Shown: piece by piece, positions 1 through 8,045 of the stretch
Layout: every line of letters starts with the position of its first letter
Numbering within the stretch: position 1 is the first letter of the stretch
Assembly (NCBI RefSeq): GCF_900091725.1
Contig: NZ_FMBW01000087.1
Span: 372,001-436,000 of the forward strand
DNA from: Streptomyces sp. DvalAA-43
GTDB lineage: Bacteria > Actinomycetota > Actinomycetes > Streptomycetales > Streptomycetaceae
Length of the DNA: 64,000 nucleotides
Direction of reading: 5' to 3'
Made by a program: the position numbers and the translations under genes
Notes under the pieces: model-generated
Told to the model about the DNA's origin: nothing
What the model saw: only the letters and a program-made list of their open reading frames with translations
Database searches by the model: none

Positions 1-650
1 TTGGGCGCGGAGACCGACATCGCGGCGACGACCCGCCCGTCCGCCCCCCGGATGGGGGCGCCGACGCAGTTGATGGACTCCTCGTGGCCGCCGAGGTCGG
101 TGGCCCAGCCCTGTTCGCGGACGACGGCGAGCTCCTTGAGGAAGGCACCGGCGTTCGGCGTCGAACGGGACGTGTACATGGGGTAGTCGAGCTTCTCGGC
201 GATCGCGCGCCGCTCGGGCTCGGTGAGGTCGGCGAGGAGCAGCTTCGCGACGGCGGCGACGGTGATCGCGACGGGCTTGCCGATCCGCGAGTACATCCTG
301 ACCGGGTAGCGGCTCTCGACCTTGTCGATGTAGAGGACCTCCTGCTCCTCGTACACCGCGAGATGGACGGTGTGACCGCAGCTCTCGTTGAGTTCGACGA
401 GGTGGGGGTGGGCGATCTCCCGTACGTCGAGGTTCTCGACGGCTTCCTGCGCGAGGGCGAAGAGGCGGGCGCCGAGGCGGTAGCGCTGGTCCTGCTGGCG
501 GTAGACGAGTCCGTGTTCGTGGAGCGTACGGAGCAGGCGCAGCGCCGTGGACTTGTGGACGCCGAGCCGCTCGGCGACCTGGCCGAGGTCGGCGGGTCCC
601 CGGGCGAGCAGCGGCAGGATGCTCAGCGCCCGGTCGACGGTCTGACTCAT
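1..650 (-). CDS. IclR-family transcriptional regulator (C-terminus cut by window edge)
   Basis: The visible part is about 216 residues. It begins MSQTVDRALSILPLLARGP with an N-terminal winged helix-turn-helix (helix around ADLGQVAERLGVHKSTALRL) followed by the IclR effector domain, recognisable by AVYEEQEVLYIDKVES and the later GAPIRGADGRVVAAMSVS stretch; the end lies beyond base 1. The ATG at 650 overlaps the kinase stop codon by ATGA, so both are co-transcribed leftwards. Members of this family usually repress neighbouring catabolic genes in response to a small-molecule substrate. Here the divergent D-amino-acid genes and the kinase are the likely targets, through the dyad at 1845-1861 (inference). 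Family assignment is firm; the effector is unknown. Confidence 0.9.
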   Translation of the reverse strand, partial: MSQTVDRALSILPLLARGPADLGQVAERLGVHKSTALRLLRTLHEHGLVYRQQDQRYRLGARLFALAQEAVENLDVREIAHPHLVELNESCGHTVHLAVYEEQEVLYIDKVESRYPVRMYSRIGKPVAITVAAVAKLLLADLTEPERRAIAEKLDYPMYTSRSTPNAGAFLKELAVVREQGWATDLGGHEESINCVGAPIRGADGRVVAAMSVSAP

Positions 651-1732
651 GTCGTACGTACCTCCTGGTCGTCCCCCGTCCAGCCGGGGCCGAGACGAAG
701 TCTCCCCCAGGCCTCGTCGTCCAGTGCGGCAAGGGCGTCGGCGTGCGCGCGGGCCGGCGGGGCGGTGAGGTCGCCGGGGACGGTGAGGACGGCGGCGGCC
801 ATCAGGTGGCCGTGCCGGACGCGGTCGCGTACGGGGAGGTCGCGGAGGGTGGCGGAGAGGAACCCGGCGGCGAAGGCGTCACCGGCGCCGACGGGTGCGA
901 CGACGTCCACGCGGAGGGCGGGGACGGTGGTGGTGACGTCGGTTCCTTCACCTGTTCCTGTTTCTGTCCCAACCCCCGTTCCCGTCCGTGAGAAGACCGT
1001 CGCGCCGTCCGCGCCGCGCTTCACGACCAGGACGGACGGTTCCGGCAGCGCCGCGCGGATCGCCTCCGCGCCCGTCAGCCCCCACGCCTCCTCCGCCTCG
1101 TCCTCGCCGACGAAGACCAGGTCGCTGCGGCGGGCCAGGTCGAGGAGCACCGCGGGGGACGCGTCGGCACCGCGCCACAGGCCCGGCCGGTGGTTGACGT
1201 CGAAGGAGATCAGCGGGCGGCCGGGGCGGGGCGCGGTCAGGTCGTGGAGCAGGGCCAGGCAGTCGGCGGAGAGGGCGGCGGTGATGCCGGACAGGTGGAG
1301 CACCCGGGCCGTGGGCAGCGACGCGTAGGGGACGGTGCGCGGGGACATCGCGGAGGCGGCGGACCCGGCCCGGTAGTAGGCGACCTCGTGCACATCGGTG
1401 GCCCGGTCGGTCGCGGTGCGGAAGTAGATCCCGGTGGGTCGCGAAGGGTCGCGCCGCACGCCGGAGGTGTCGACCCCGTAGCCCGCGATCGCCTCGACGA
1501 GATGATCGCCGAAGCCGTCCGCGCCGACCCGGCCGACCCACGCCGCCCGGTGCCCGGCGGCGGCCAGCGCGCAGGCCACATTGGACTCGGCGCCGCCGAT
1601 GCCACGGCCGAAGGCGGGTACGTCGGCGAGGCGTCCGGGCTGCGACGGCAGGAACGTCACCATGGACTCGCCGAGACACGCGACCTCGGTGGCCGTGGCG
1701 GCGTCGGCGGTCCTGGCCGGGGTTCCGGACAC
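647..1732 (-). CDS. PfkB-family sugar kinase, 2-keto-3-deoxygluconate kinase-like
   Basis: This 361-residue ribokinase/PfkB-fold protein starts at GTG 1732. An N-terminal CLGESMVTFLPSQPGRL strand is followed by GGAESNVACALAAAGHRAAW (substrate lid region), FDVNHRPGLW in the middle and the C-terminal PfkB signature around VDVVAPVGAGDAFAAGFLSA, whose GAGD aspartate is the catalytic base. The FDVNHRPGLW and GAESNVA patterns favour 2-keto-3-deoxygluconate kinases, so the likely reaction is ATP-dependent phosphorylation of a 2-keto-3-deoxy sugar acid in the cytoplasm. A run of Gly/Thr-rich acidic residues before the signature is low-complexity and unusual. It is co-transcribed with the IclR gene through an ATGA overlap. 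Substrate assignment is tentative. Confidence 0.85.
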   Translation of the reverse strand: MSGTPARTADAATATEVACLGESMVTFLPSQPGRLADVPAFGRGIGGAESNVACALAAAGHRAAWVGRVGADGFGDHLVEAIAGYGVDTSGVRRDPSRPTGIYFRTATDRATDVHEVAYYRAGSAASAMSPRTVPYASLPTARVLHLSGITAALSADCLALLHDLTAPRPGRPLISFDVNHRPGLWRGADASPAVLLDLARRSDLVFVGEDEAEEAWGLTGAEAIRAALPEPSVLVVKRGADGATVFSRTGTGVGTETGTGEGTDVTTTVPALRVDVVAPVGAGDAFAAGFLSATLRDLPVRDRVRHGHLMAAAVLTVPGDLTAPPARAHADALAALDDEAWGRLRLGPGWTGDDQEVRTT

Positions 1733-1844
1733 TCGGGGCTCCTCGCGGTTTCGGTGGTGCGGTTCGGGGCGCGGCGGGGATACCTGCCATTGACCCGGCG
1801 TCGGCTCGGATGTTAGACAGCGTTGAGCGATATACGCAATGGGT

Positions 1845-1861
1845 GTTGCATATGATGCAAC
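1845..1861. promoter_or_regulatory. Perfect dyad operator candidate GTTGCAT-ATG-ATGCAAC
   Basis: Seven-base arms GTTGCAT and ATGCAAC are separated by ATG in the divergent space between the kinase/IclR genes and the deaminase gene. A second, weaker match (TTGAGCGATATACGCAA, 1823-1839) lies just upstream. The dyad overlaps a TATGAT hexamer (1851-1856) that could be a -10 element for the rightward genes. It is the obvious candidate binding site for the IclR protein, which is inferred and not shown. Confidence 0.45.
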
Positions 1862-1886
1862 GACGACTTCGAGCGAGGAGACCCCC

Positions 1887-3170
1887 TTGGCCGCCGACCG
1901 TCCTGTGTCCGGACTTGCCGACGAACTGGTCGATCACCGCTTCAAGGCGCTCCCGCCCGACGCGGAGGGCCTGACCGTGGGCGCCCTCGCCGCCGAGCGG
2001 CGCAACCTCTTCACGGGCGGTTTCACCACTCCCGTGCTCGCCCTGTCCGCCGAGTCGGTCGAGCACAACCTCGCCCTCCTGGAGACGTACGCGGAGCGCC
2101 ACGGGCTCGCCTTCGCCCCGCACGGCAAGACCTCCATGTCCCCGCAGCTCTTCGCCCGCCAGCTGGAGCACGGTGCCTGGGGCATCACCGCGGCCGTGCC
2201 GCACCAGGCGCGGGTCTACCGGGCGTACGGGATCCGGCGGATCTTCCTCGCCAACGAGCTGGTCGACGCCGCGGCCCTGCGATGGATCGCCGGCGAGCTG
2301 GACTCGGACCCGGAGTTCCGTTTCATCTGCTACGTCGACTCGGTGCGCGGCGTGGAGCTGATGGACGAGGCGCTGCGCGCGGCGGGCGCCACCCGCCCCG
2401 TCGACGTCGTGGTGGAGCTGGGCGCGGGCGAGGGCGCCCGCACCGGTGTCCGTACCGAGGCCGAGTGCGCGGCGGTGGCCGACGCCGTGGCGGCGACCGG
2501 GACGCTGCGGCTGGTGGGCGTGGCCGGTTACGAGGGCGAGGTGCCGGACGCGTCCGGTGAGCGGGTACGGGAGTGGGTGCGCCGGCTCGTCGCGCTGGCC
2601 GTCGACTTCGACCGCGCGGGGCGCTTCGCGGCAGCCGGCGGGGAGATCGTGATCAGTGCGGGCGGCAGCGCGTGGTTCGACGCGGTGGCGGACGTCTTCG
2701 CGGAGATCCCGGAGCTGTCGGCGCCGGTGCTGAAGCTGCTGCGCTCGGGGGCCTATGTCTCGCACGACGACGGCCACTACCGCCATCTGACCCCGTTCAA
2801 CCGGGTGCCGGAGGAGGGGGAGCTCCAGCCCGCCTTCCGGCTGTGGGCGCAGGTCGTGTCGCGCCCGACGGACGAGCAGGCGTTCCTCAACGCGGGCAAG
2901 CGGGACGCGGCCTACGACCTCGACCTGCCCGAGGCGCAGGTCGTGCGGTCCGGGCGGGACGGCTCGGTCCGGCCCGCGACGGGTGTCTCGGTCAGCGGTC
3001 TGTCCGACCAGCACGCGTGGGTGCGTACGGAGCCGGGTGCGGAGCTGGAGGTCGGTGACTGGGTGGGGATGGGCCTGTCGCATCCGTGCACCAGCTTCGA
3101 CAAGTGGCAGCTGATTCCGCTGGTCGCGGCGGACGGCACGGTCACGGACTACCTCCGTACGTTCTTCTGA
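1887..3170 (+). CDS. PLP-dependent amino-acid deaminase / D-serine dehydratase-like (fold type III)
   Basis: The TTG at 1887 is chosen because GAGGAG (1875-1880) sits six bases upstream; it gives 427 residues starting (M)AADRPVSGLADELVDHRFK. The N-terminal alanine-racemase-type barrel has FAPHGKTSMSPQL, whose Lys is the expected PLP lysine. The C-terminal D-serine-dehydratase-like domain contains the conserved HAWV and GMGLSHPCTSFDKW segments; the His and Cys there are zinc ligands in characterised eukaryotic-type D-serine dehydratases. The probable role is deamination of a D-amino acid to a 2-keto acid. It lies 164 bases upstream of an N-acyl-D-amino-acid deacylase, which would supply the free D-amino acid, so the two plausibly form a salvage pathway. 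Confidence 0.85.
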   Translation: MAADRPVSGLADELVDHRFKALPPDAEGLTVGALAAERRNLFTGGFTTPVLALSAESVEHNLALLETYAERHGLAFAPHGKTSMSPQLFARQLEHGAWGITAAVPHQARVYRAYGIRRIFLANELVDAAALRWIAGELDSDPEFRFICYVDSVRGVELMDEALRAAGATRPVDVVVELGAGEGARTGVRTEAECAAVADAVAATGTLRLVGVAGYEGEVPDASGERVREWVRRLVALAVDFDRAGRFAAAGGEIVISAGGSAWFDAVADVFAEIPELSAPVLKLLRSGAYVSHDDGHYRHLTPFNRVPEEGELQPAFRLWAQVVSRPTDEQAFLNAGKRDAAYDLDLPEAQVVRSGRDGSVRPATGVSVSGLSDQHAWVRTEPGAELEVGDWVGMGLSHPCTSFDKWQLIPLVAADGTVTDYLRTFF

Positions 3171-3264
3171 TGTCTGCGGGGCGGGGCGGGCGGTGCTGCC
3201 CTGCGGGGCCGCCTCCCCTGCCCCGCCCCTTCCCGTAACCGGGGGCTCCGCCCCTCGGACCCCC

Positions 3265-3318
3265 GCTCCTCGAACGCCGGAGGGGCTGAAATGCTCCTCG
3301 ATCGCCGGAGGGGCTCGA
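3265..3318. repeat. Tandem pair of a Streptomyces intergenic repeat
   Basis: Two near-identical copies of about 25 bases (3265-3289 and 3293-3318; core CGCCGGAGGGGCT, preceded by GCTCCTCGA) lie between the deaminase and deacylase genes, 28 bases apart. The preceding GC-rich stretch ending CCCCTCGGACCCCCG belongs to the same type of element, which I recognise as scattered through Streptomyces intergenic regions. No function is assigned. It may act as a partial terminator or mRNA hairpin. Confidence 0.5.
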
Positions 3319-3334
3319 TTCCGCAGGAGCCCCC

Positions 3335-4966
3335 ATGGACCTGGTCATCCGTAACGCCCGCGTCGTCGACGGCACCGGCAGCCCCGGCCGCCGGGCCGAT
3401 GTGGGCATCGCCGACGGCCGGATCGCCGAGATCCGCCCCGAGGGCTCCCCCGGGCCCCGTCCCTCCGGCCGCCGGAACCTCGACGCCGACGGGCTCGTCC
3501 TCGCGCCCGGCTTCATCGACATGCACGCGCACAGCGATCTCGCGCTGCTCCGCGATCCGGACCACAGTGCCAAGGCCGCCCAGGGCGTCACCCTGGAAGT
3601 CCTCGGCCAGGACGGCCTGTCGTACGCCCCGGTCGACGACCGGACACTCACCGAGGTCCGCCGCTCCATCACCGGCTGGAACGGCAACGGCGACGACATC
3701 GATTTCGACTGGCGTACGGTCGGCGAGTACCTGGACCGCCTGGACCGCAACTTCGGCGGCCGGGGCATCGCCGTCAACGCCGCCTACCTCGTCCCGCAGG
3801 GCACGGTCCGGATGTACGCGGTGGGCTGGGAGGACCGCCCCGCCACCGGGGCCGAGCTGGACCGGATGAAGGCACTCGTCGCCCAGGGCATGACGGAAGG
3901 CGCGGTCGGCATGTCCTCAGGCCTCACGTACACCCCCGGCATGTACGCCGACGACGCCGAACTCACCGCGCTGTGCCGGGTGGTGACCGAGTACGGCGGC
4001 TACTACTGCCCGCACCACCGCTCGTACGGGGCGGGCGCGCTCGGCGCGTACGAGGAGATGGTGCGGCTCACCCGCAACGCGGGCTGCGCCCTCCATCTCG
4101 CCCACGCCACCATGAACTTCGGGGTGAACAAGGGCCGGGCCCCCGAACTGCTCGCCCTGCTCGACGACGCCCTCGACGCGGGCGCCGACATCTCCCTGGA
4201 CACCTATCCGTACACCCCCGGCTGCACGACCCTCGTCGCGATGCTGCCGAGCTGGGCGAGCGAGGGCGGGCCCGCCTCGGTGCTCACCCGGCTCGCGGAC
4301 GACGCGACGGCGGAGCGGATCCGCCACCACCTGGAGGAGCTGGGCTCGGACGGCTGCCACGGCGTGCCGATCGAGTGGGACACCATCGAGATCTCGGGGG
4401 TCGGCGCGCCCGCCCTCGCCGACCACGTCGGGCGCACGGTCGCCGAGTCCGCCCGGCTGCGCGGCGAGGCGCCGTGGGTGACCGCGCGCAGGCTGCTCGT
4501 CGAGGACCGGCTCGGCTCGACGATCCTCCAGCACGTGGGCCACGAGGAGAACGTCCGGCGGATCATGCGCCACCGGGTGCACACCGGGGGCAGCGACGGC
4601 ATCCTCCAGGGCGACAAGCCGCACCCGCGCGCCTACGGCACCTTCCCGCAGTATCTCGGGCGGTACGTGAGGGAGTTGGGCACCCTGTCGCTGGAGGAGT
4701 GCGTCGCCCACCTCACCTCGCGCCCTGCCCGGCGGCTGCGTCTGGCCGACCGCGGGTACGTCCGCGAGGGCTACCGCGCCGACCTGGTCCTCCTCGACCC
4801 GGCGACGGTGGCGGCGGGCTCCACGTTCGAGGAGCCACGCACCCTGCCGGTCGGCATCCCGCATGTACTGATCGACGGCCGGTTCGTCATCGAGGACGGG
4901 CGCCGCACCCAGGTACTGGCGGGCCGGGCCGTCCGGGGGACGGGGAGCGTCCGGGGCGCCCTGTGA
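3335..4966 (+). CDS. N-acyl-D-amino-acid deacylase (D-aminoacylase), amidohydrolase superfamily
   Basis: This 543-residue protein begins MDLVIRNARVVDGTGSPGRR, the usual beta-sandwich start of the family. The metal-binding barrel motif GFIDMHAHSDLALL lies near residue 65. Family landmarks are GAVGMSSGLTYTPGMYA, the histidines in YYCPHHRSYG and HLAHATMNFG, and the C-terminal GGSDGILQGDKPHPRAYGTFPQYLGRYV block, in which the Asp is the expected catalytic base. It hydrolyses N-acyl-D-amino acids (or dihydropyrimidine-like cyclic amides in distant relatives) to D-amino acid plus carboxylate in the cytoplasm. It sits directly downstream of the deaminase gene in the same orientation. Confidence 0.9.
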   Translation: MDLVIRNARVVDGTGSPGRRADVGIADGRIAEIRPEGSPGPRPSGRRNLDADGLVLAPGFIDMHAHSDLALLRDPDHSAKAAQGVTLEVLGQDGLSYAPVDDRTLTEVRRSITGWNGNGDDIDFDWRTVGEYLDRLDRNFGGRGIAVNAAYLVPQGTVRMYAVGWEDRPATGAELDRMKALVAQGMTEGAVGMSSGLTYTPGMYADDAELTALCRVVTEYGGYYCPHHRSYGAGALGAYEEMVRLTRNAGCALHLAHATMNFGVNKGRAPELLALLDDALDAGADISLDTYPYTPGCTTLVAMLPSWASEGGPASVLTRLADDATAERIRHHLEELGSDGCHGVPIEWDTIEISGVGAPALADHVGRTVAESARLRGEAPWVTARRLLVEDRLGSTILQHVGHEENVRRIMRHRVHTGGSDGILQGDKPHPRAYGTFPQYLGRYVRELGTLSLEECVAHLTSRPARRLRLADRGYVREGYRADLVLLDPATVAAGSTFEEPRTLPVGIPHVLIDGRFVIEDGRRTQVLAGRAVRGTGSVRGAL

Positions 4967-4972
4967 GAATCC

Positions 4973-5806
4973 CTACCCCTCCCCCGCCTGCTCCTTCGCC
5001 CAGGCCAGGTCCTCCTCGGTCGGGGCGTCGTCCTGGGTGAGGCTGCGCCGCCAGTACCCGGCGAACCGCACGGCCTCCCGGGACAGCCCGCGCTCCTCGA
5101 CCAGATGGCGGCGCAGGGCCCGCACCGCCCCCGCCTCACCGGCCAGCCACGCGGCCCCGGAACCGGCGGGCAGCCGGGCCGCCCGCACCGCGTCCGCCAG
5201 CGACCCGCCCCGGTCCCGGTGCACCCAGTGGACGGTCGCGTCACCGAGCGGCCGCTCCTCCGCCGCGTCGGCGGCCTCGGCCCAGACGAGCGCCCGCGCC
5301 CCGGCCGGCAGGGTCTCCAGCAGGGTCGCGATCGCCGGGAGCGCCGTCTCGTCACCGGCGAGCAGCAGCCAGTCGGCGGCGGGCAGCGGCCGGGCGTACA
5401 GCGACGACGGGCCGACCATGCCGAGCACATCACCGGGGCGGGCGTCCCGGCCCCAGCGGGCGGCGGGCCCGTCGTCCCCGTGGAGCACGAAGTCGACCGT
5501 CATCACGTCCAGCCGGCGGTCGTACCCGCGCACGGTGAAGCTCCGCATCGTCGGACGCTCGGGCTCGGGGATCGCGAGGTACGCCTCGTACCACCGCATG
5601 CCGTACGTGTCGTCGGCGTCCGGCTCCGGCAGCCGGGGCGCCCCCTCCTGCCCCTCCCTCGGGAAGCACAGCTTCATCTGCTGGTCGGGCCGGTCCTCCA
5701 TGAGCTCCGCCAGCGCGTCCCCGGTGAAGGTGACGCGTGCCGTCCGCGGAGTGATCCGCTCCACACCGACGACCCGTACATACGAAACGGCCAACGCCTG
5801 CCCCAT
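4973..5806 (-). CDS. Siderophore-interacting protein (FAD/NAD(P)H ferric-siderophore reductase)
   Basis: This 277-residue SIP-family flavoprotein starts MGQALAVSYVRVVGVERITP. The N-terminal FAD-binding barrel contains MRSFTVRGYD (RxYT-like FAD motif) and the PGDVLGMVGPSSLY loop; the NAD(P)H domain contains WLLLAGDETALPAIATLLE and ends with YWRRSLTQDD, typical of the ViuB/SIP type. The expected role is cytoplasmic reductive release of iron from ferric siderophores. It is divergent from a TetR gene with a duplicated operator between them. It is 25 kb from the biosynthetic cluster, so a link to that product is not supported. Confidence 0.9.
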   Translation of the reverse strand: MGQALAVSYVRVVGVERITPRTARVTFTGDALAELMEDRPDQQMKLCFPREGQEGAPRLPEPDADDTYGMRWYEAYLAIPEPERPTMRSFTVRGYDRRLDVMTVDFVLHGDDGPAARWGRDARPGDVLGMVGPSSLYARPLPAADWLLLAGDETALPAIATLLETLPAGARALVWAEAADAAEERPLGDATVHWVHRDRGGSLADAVRAARLPAGSGAAWLAGEAGAVRALRRHLVEERGLSREAVRFAGYWRRSLTQDDAPTEEDLAWAKEQAGEG

Positions 5807-5834
5807 CGCGGCTCCCGCCCTCTCCGACTGATAG

Positions 5835-5881
5835 CTTACGCCGTAAGGAATTACCCGGGCGAAGTTACTTTATGGCGTAAG
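5835..5881. promoter_or_regulatory. Duplicated TetR operator between the SIP and tetR genes
   Basis: A near-palindrome CTTACGCCGTAAG (5835-5847) recurs as TTTATGGCGTAAG at 5869-5881, 34 bases apart. Both lie between the two divergent starts at 5806 and 5891, and the second touches the ribosome-binding GGAG of the tetR gene. Autoregulation plus control of the SIP gene by the adjacent TetR protein is the simplest reading. Confidence 0.6.
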
Positions 5882-5890
5882 GAGTCGCAA

Positions 5891-6727
5891 GTGGTGGTCT
5901 TTGCCGGGCAGGGCGACGCCCGCCGTTCGATGTCCCTGCTGTGGCGCGCCGACCGGCCGGAGCGGCCGGAGCGGCGCCCCGGTCCGGGCCCCAGGCCGGG
6001 GCTGAGCGTCGACGCGATCGTGACCGCCGCGATCGCCGTCGCGGACGAGGACGGCATGGCCGCGCTGTCGATGCGCGCGGTGGGCGAGCGGCTCGGCCGT
6101 ACCGCGATGGCGCTCTACACCTACGTGCCGAGCAAGAGCGAGCTGCTGGACCTGATGTACGACGCGGTCCACGCCGAGCTGCCCACGGAGTACGACGGGA
6201 GCGGCGGCTGGCGCGCGGGGCTGACCGGCTGGGCGCGGGACACGCTCGAATTCCACCTCCGCCACCCCTGGGTGCTCCAGGTCTCCCAGGCCCGCCCGGT
6301 CCTCGGGCCGCACGCGTACGCGGGGCTGGACACCCTGGTGCGGCTGCTGACCGCGACCGGGCTCGAAGCGCGTGCGCTGCGACGGCTGGCCGGCACACTG
6401 ACCCACTTCGTCCGCGGGTGCGCCGGGACGGTCGCCGAGGCGCGGCAGGCCGCGGCGGCGACGGGCGAGTCGGACGAGGCGTGGTGGTTCGCCCGCTCGG
6501 CACTGCTGGGCGAGGTGGCCCCCGACTTCGCGGACCGCTACCCGAGCCTGGCCGCCATGGAGACCGGGTCCGCGCCGCGGCCACCGGCCCCGGATCCGGG
6601 CGAGGGGGGCGAGGCGGCGGTGCCGTATCTGGAGCGGGAGGCGCGGGAGACGTTCGACGCCGGGCTCGACGTGCTGCTCGACGGGATCGAGGCGGCGGTG
6701 CGGCACGCGGGCGCGACCGGGAGGTGA
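5891..6727 (+). CDS. TetR-family regulator with tetracycline-repressor-type C-terminal domain
   Basis: GTG 5891 is preferred (GGAG at 5881-5884, six-base spacing), giving about 278 residues; ATG 5930 (MSLLWRADRPERP) is an alternative. After a Pro/Arg-rich tail the HTH reads LSVDAIVTAAIAVADEDG and LSMRAVGERLGRTAMALYTY, followed by the dimerisation/ligand domain (TLEFHLRHPWVLQVSQARPV) seen in TetR_C-type actinobacterial repressors. It is divergent from the siderophore-interacting gene and shares the duplicated operator with it. The ligand is unknown. Confidence 0.88.
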   Translation: MVVFAGQGDARRSMSLLWRADRPERPERRPGPGPRPGLSVDAIVTAAIAVADEDGMAALSMRAVGERLGRTAMALYTYVPSKSELLDLMYDAVHAELPTEYDGSGGWRAGLTGWARDTLEFHLRHPWVLQVSQARPVLGPHAYAGLDTLVRLLTATGLEARALRRLAGTLTHFVRGCAGTVAEARQAAAATGESDEAWWFARSALLGEVAPDFADRYPSLAAMETGSAPRPPAPDPGEGGEAAVPYLEREARETFDAGLDVLLDGIEAAVRHAGATGR

Positions 6728-6776
6728 ACGCGTCGCCGGACGCGGGCGCCGCCCGAACGTGAACGCGTCGCCGGAC
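6724..6776. repeat. 18-bp direct repeat at the end of the tetR gene
   Basis: GTGAACGCGTCGCCGGAC occurs at 6724-6741 and again at 6759-6776. The first copy contains the TetR stop codon. It looks like a short local duplication in the convergent intergenic space. Confidence 0.6.
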
Positions 6777-6783
6777 ATGGGCA

Positions 6784-6824
6784 CGTCGCCGCCGCGGTAC
6801 CCGGTGGGCACCGCGGCGGCGACG
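6784..6824. terminator. Bidirectional hairpin terminator (15-bp perfect stem)
   Basis: The arms 6784-6798 (CGTCGCCGCCGCGGT) and 6810-6824 are exact reverse complements around an 11-base loop. The hairpin lies between the convergent tetR and protease genes, as expected for a shared factor-independent terminator. No clear U-tract is present, which is common in Streptomyces. Confidence 0.65.
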
Positions 6825-6859
6825 GGTTCAGCAGGTCACGACTCGGATCACGGCTCGGG

Positions 6860-7738
6860 TCACGGCTTGGGCAGGGCGCACCCGGCGCGGTTCAGGTCGA
6901 AGACGTTGCCGGCGCCGATGCACGGCACGATGCCGTACGTCTCCTGGGCGTAGTTGATGCCCTGACGCACCGTCACATTGCCGCTCTCGTCGACCTCGCA
7001 CGGGTTGTTCTCCGTGCACTGCTGGCCGTCCTCGTTGCCGGTGTTGTTGACGGCGACGACCTTGCCGGTCGCGTTGTCGAGCACCGGGGAGCCGGACGTA
7101 CCGCCGATGGTCTGGCAGGCGGAGGTGTAGCGGACCGAGTCCTTCCAGGTCCAGTCCCCCTCCTTGAGGCGGTAGACGAAGCCGTCGACGTTGCAGGCGT
7201 ACGTGCGCTTCCAGTAGGCGGACACGACGGTGATCGCGGTGCCCTGGACCGGGTGCGCGGTGTTGAGCTCCAGCGCCTTGATGCCGTACTTGCTCTCGAT
7301 CTGGGCGTAGGTGCTGGTGAGTTGGTACACCGATATGTCGGTGTCGGTCATCGTCCCGTACGCGATCTTGCTGGCCCGCAGGGTGCCGACGCCGCTGCCC
7401 GAGGCGTTCAGCAGGGTGAAGCTACGGGTGGACGGCTGGTTGAACACGACTTCACCGGGGCCCGGGAATCCCGACTCCATGCAGTGCCCGTTGGAGAGCA
7501 CCAGCGCGGGGTCGCCGGGCTGGGAGTCGGGGGTGCGGACGACGGAGCCGGAACAGTTGCTGAGCGCCACGGTCCCGGCGAAGTTGACCGCCTTGGGCCT
7601 GATCTTCTCCTTGACCGCGGTGGGCGCCGCGACCGTGGTGGGCGCCGCCGCTCCGTGGCCGGTTGCCGCGGTTGCGGGCGCGACGCCTGCCCCGAGGAGC
7701 AGGACGGCGAACAGCGCACCGACGAGAGGCTTCTTCAT
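6860..7738 (-). CDS. Secreted trypsin-like serine endopeptidase
   Basis: This 292-residue protein has a Sec signal peptide (MKKPLVGALFAVLLLGAGVA, likely cleaved after ATA around residue 25). The mature part has the three residues of a chymotrypsin-fold triad: His in VLSNGHCMES, Asp in TMTDTDISVYQL, and Ser in TIGGTSGSPVLDN. Cysteine pairs (CSGS/GHC, YACN/SACQ, QQCTENNPCE) suggest disulfides in an exported protein. It is expected to act outside the cell; substrate specificity cannot be read. The start is supported by GAGGGGAC just upstream. Confidence 0.85.
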   Translation of the reverse strand: MKKPLVGALFAVLLLGAGVAPATAATGHGAAAPTTVAAPTAVKEKIRPKAVNFAGTVALSNCSGSVVRTPDSQPGDPALVLSNGHCMESGFPGPGEVVFNQPSTRSFTLLNASGSGVGTLRASKIAYGTMTDTDISVYQLTSTYAQIESKYGIKALELNTAHPVQGTAITVVSAYWKRTYACNVDGFVYRLKEGDWTWKDSVRYTSACQTIGGTSGSPVLDNATGKVVAVNNTGNEDGQQCTENNPCEVDESGNVTVRQGINYAQETYGIVPCIGAGNVFDLNRAGCALPKP

Positions 7739-8045
7739 GTGGGGGTCCCCTCAAGTGACCTGGGCAGGGTCCTGATGGCCCCGGCCCACCGAAGTCTCCT
7801 TCGGATTTGACATGCGCATGTTGGCGTACCGAGGGGACCCCCACAAGGGGCGGTTTCAAGCCGTCGGGCTCCGGGGCCCGACGGGGCGCGGCCGGTTCCC
7901 CCCGGGTGGCCCCCTCGCATCCCGGGGGAATCCCCCCGGGGAATTCGGAGGCCGTCCCCAGCGCGCGGCGGGGCGAGCGCGGGCGAAGATCCATTCGACG
8001 CCGCAGGGAAGCAAACCGCGGAAAAGCAAGGTGAGGGGTACACAC
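7739..8045. other. Divergent intergenic region with a spaced inverted repeat and a GC hairpin
   Basis: This 307-base space separates the protease gene and the erythromycin-esterase gene. GTGGGGGTCCCCTC (7739-7752) is repeated in inverse orientation as GAGGGGACCCCCAC (7831-7844), so the protease ribosome-binding sequence and its spacer reappear facing the other way. Further on, CCCGGGGG (7921-7928) and CCCCCGGG (7933-7940) form a tight hairpin with loop AATC in what would be the leader of the rightward gene. A TTGACA hexamer (7807-7812) is present without a convincing -10. Confidence 0.4.
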
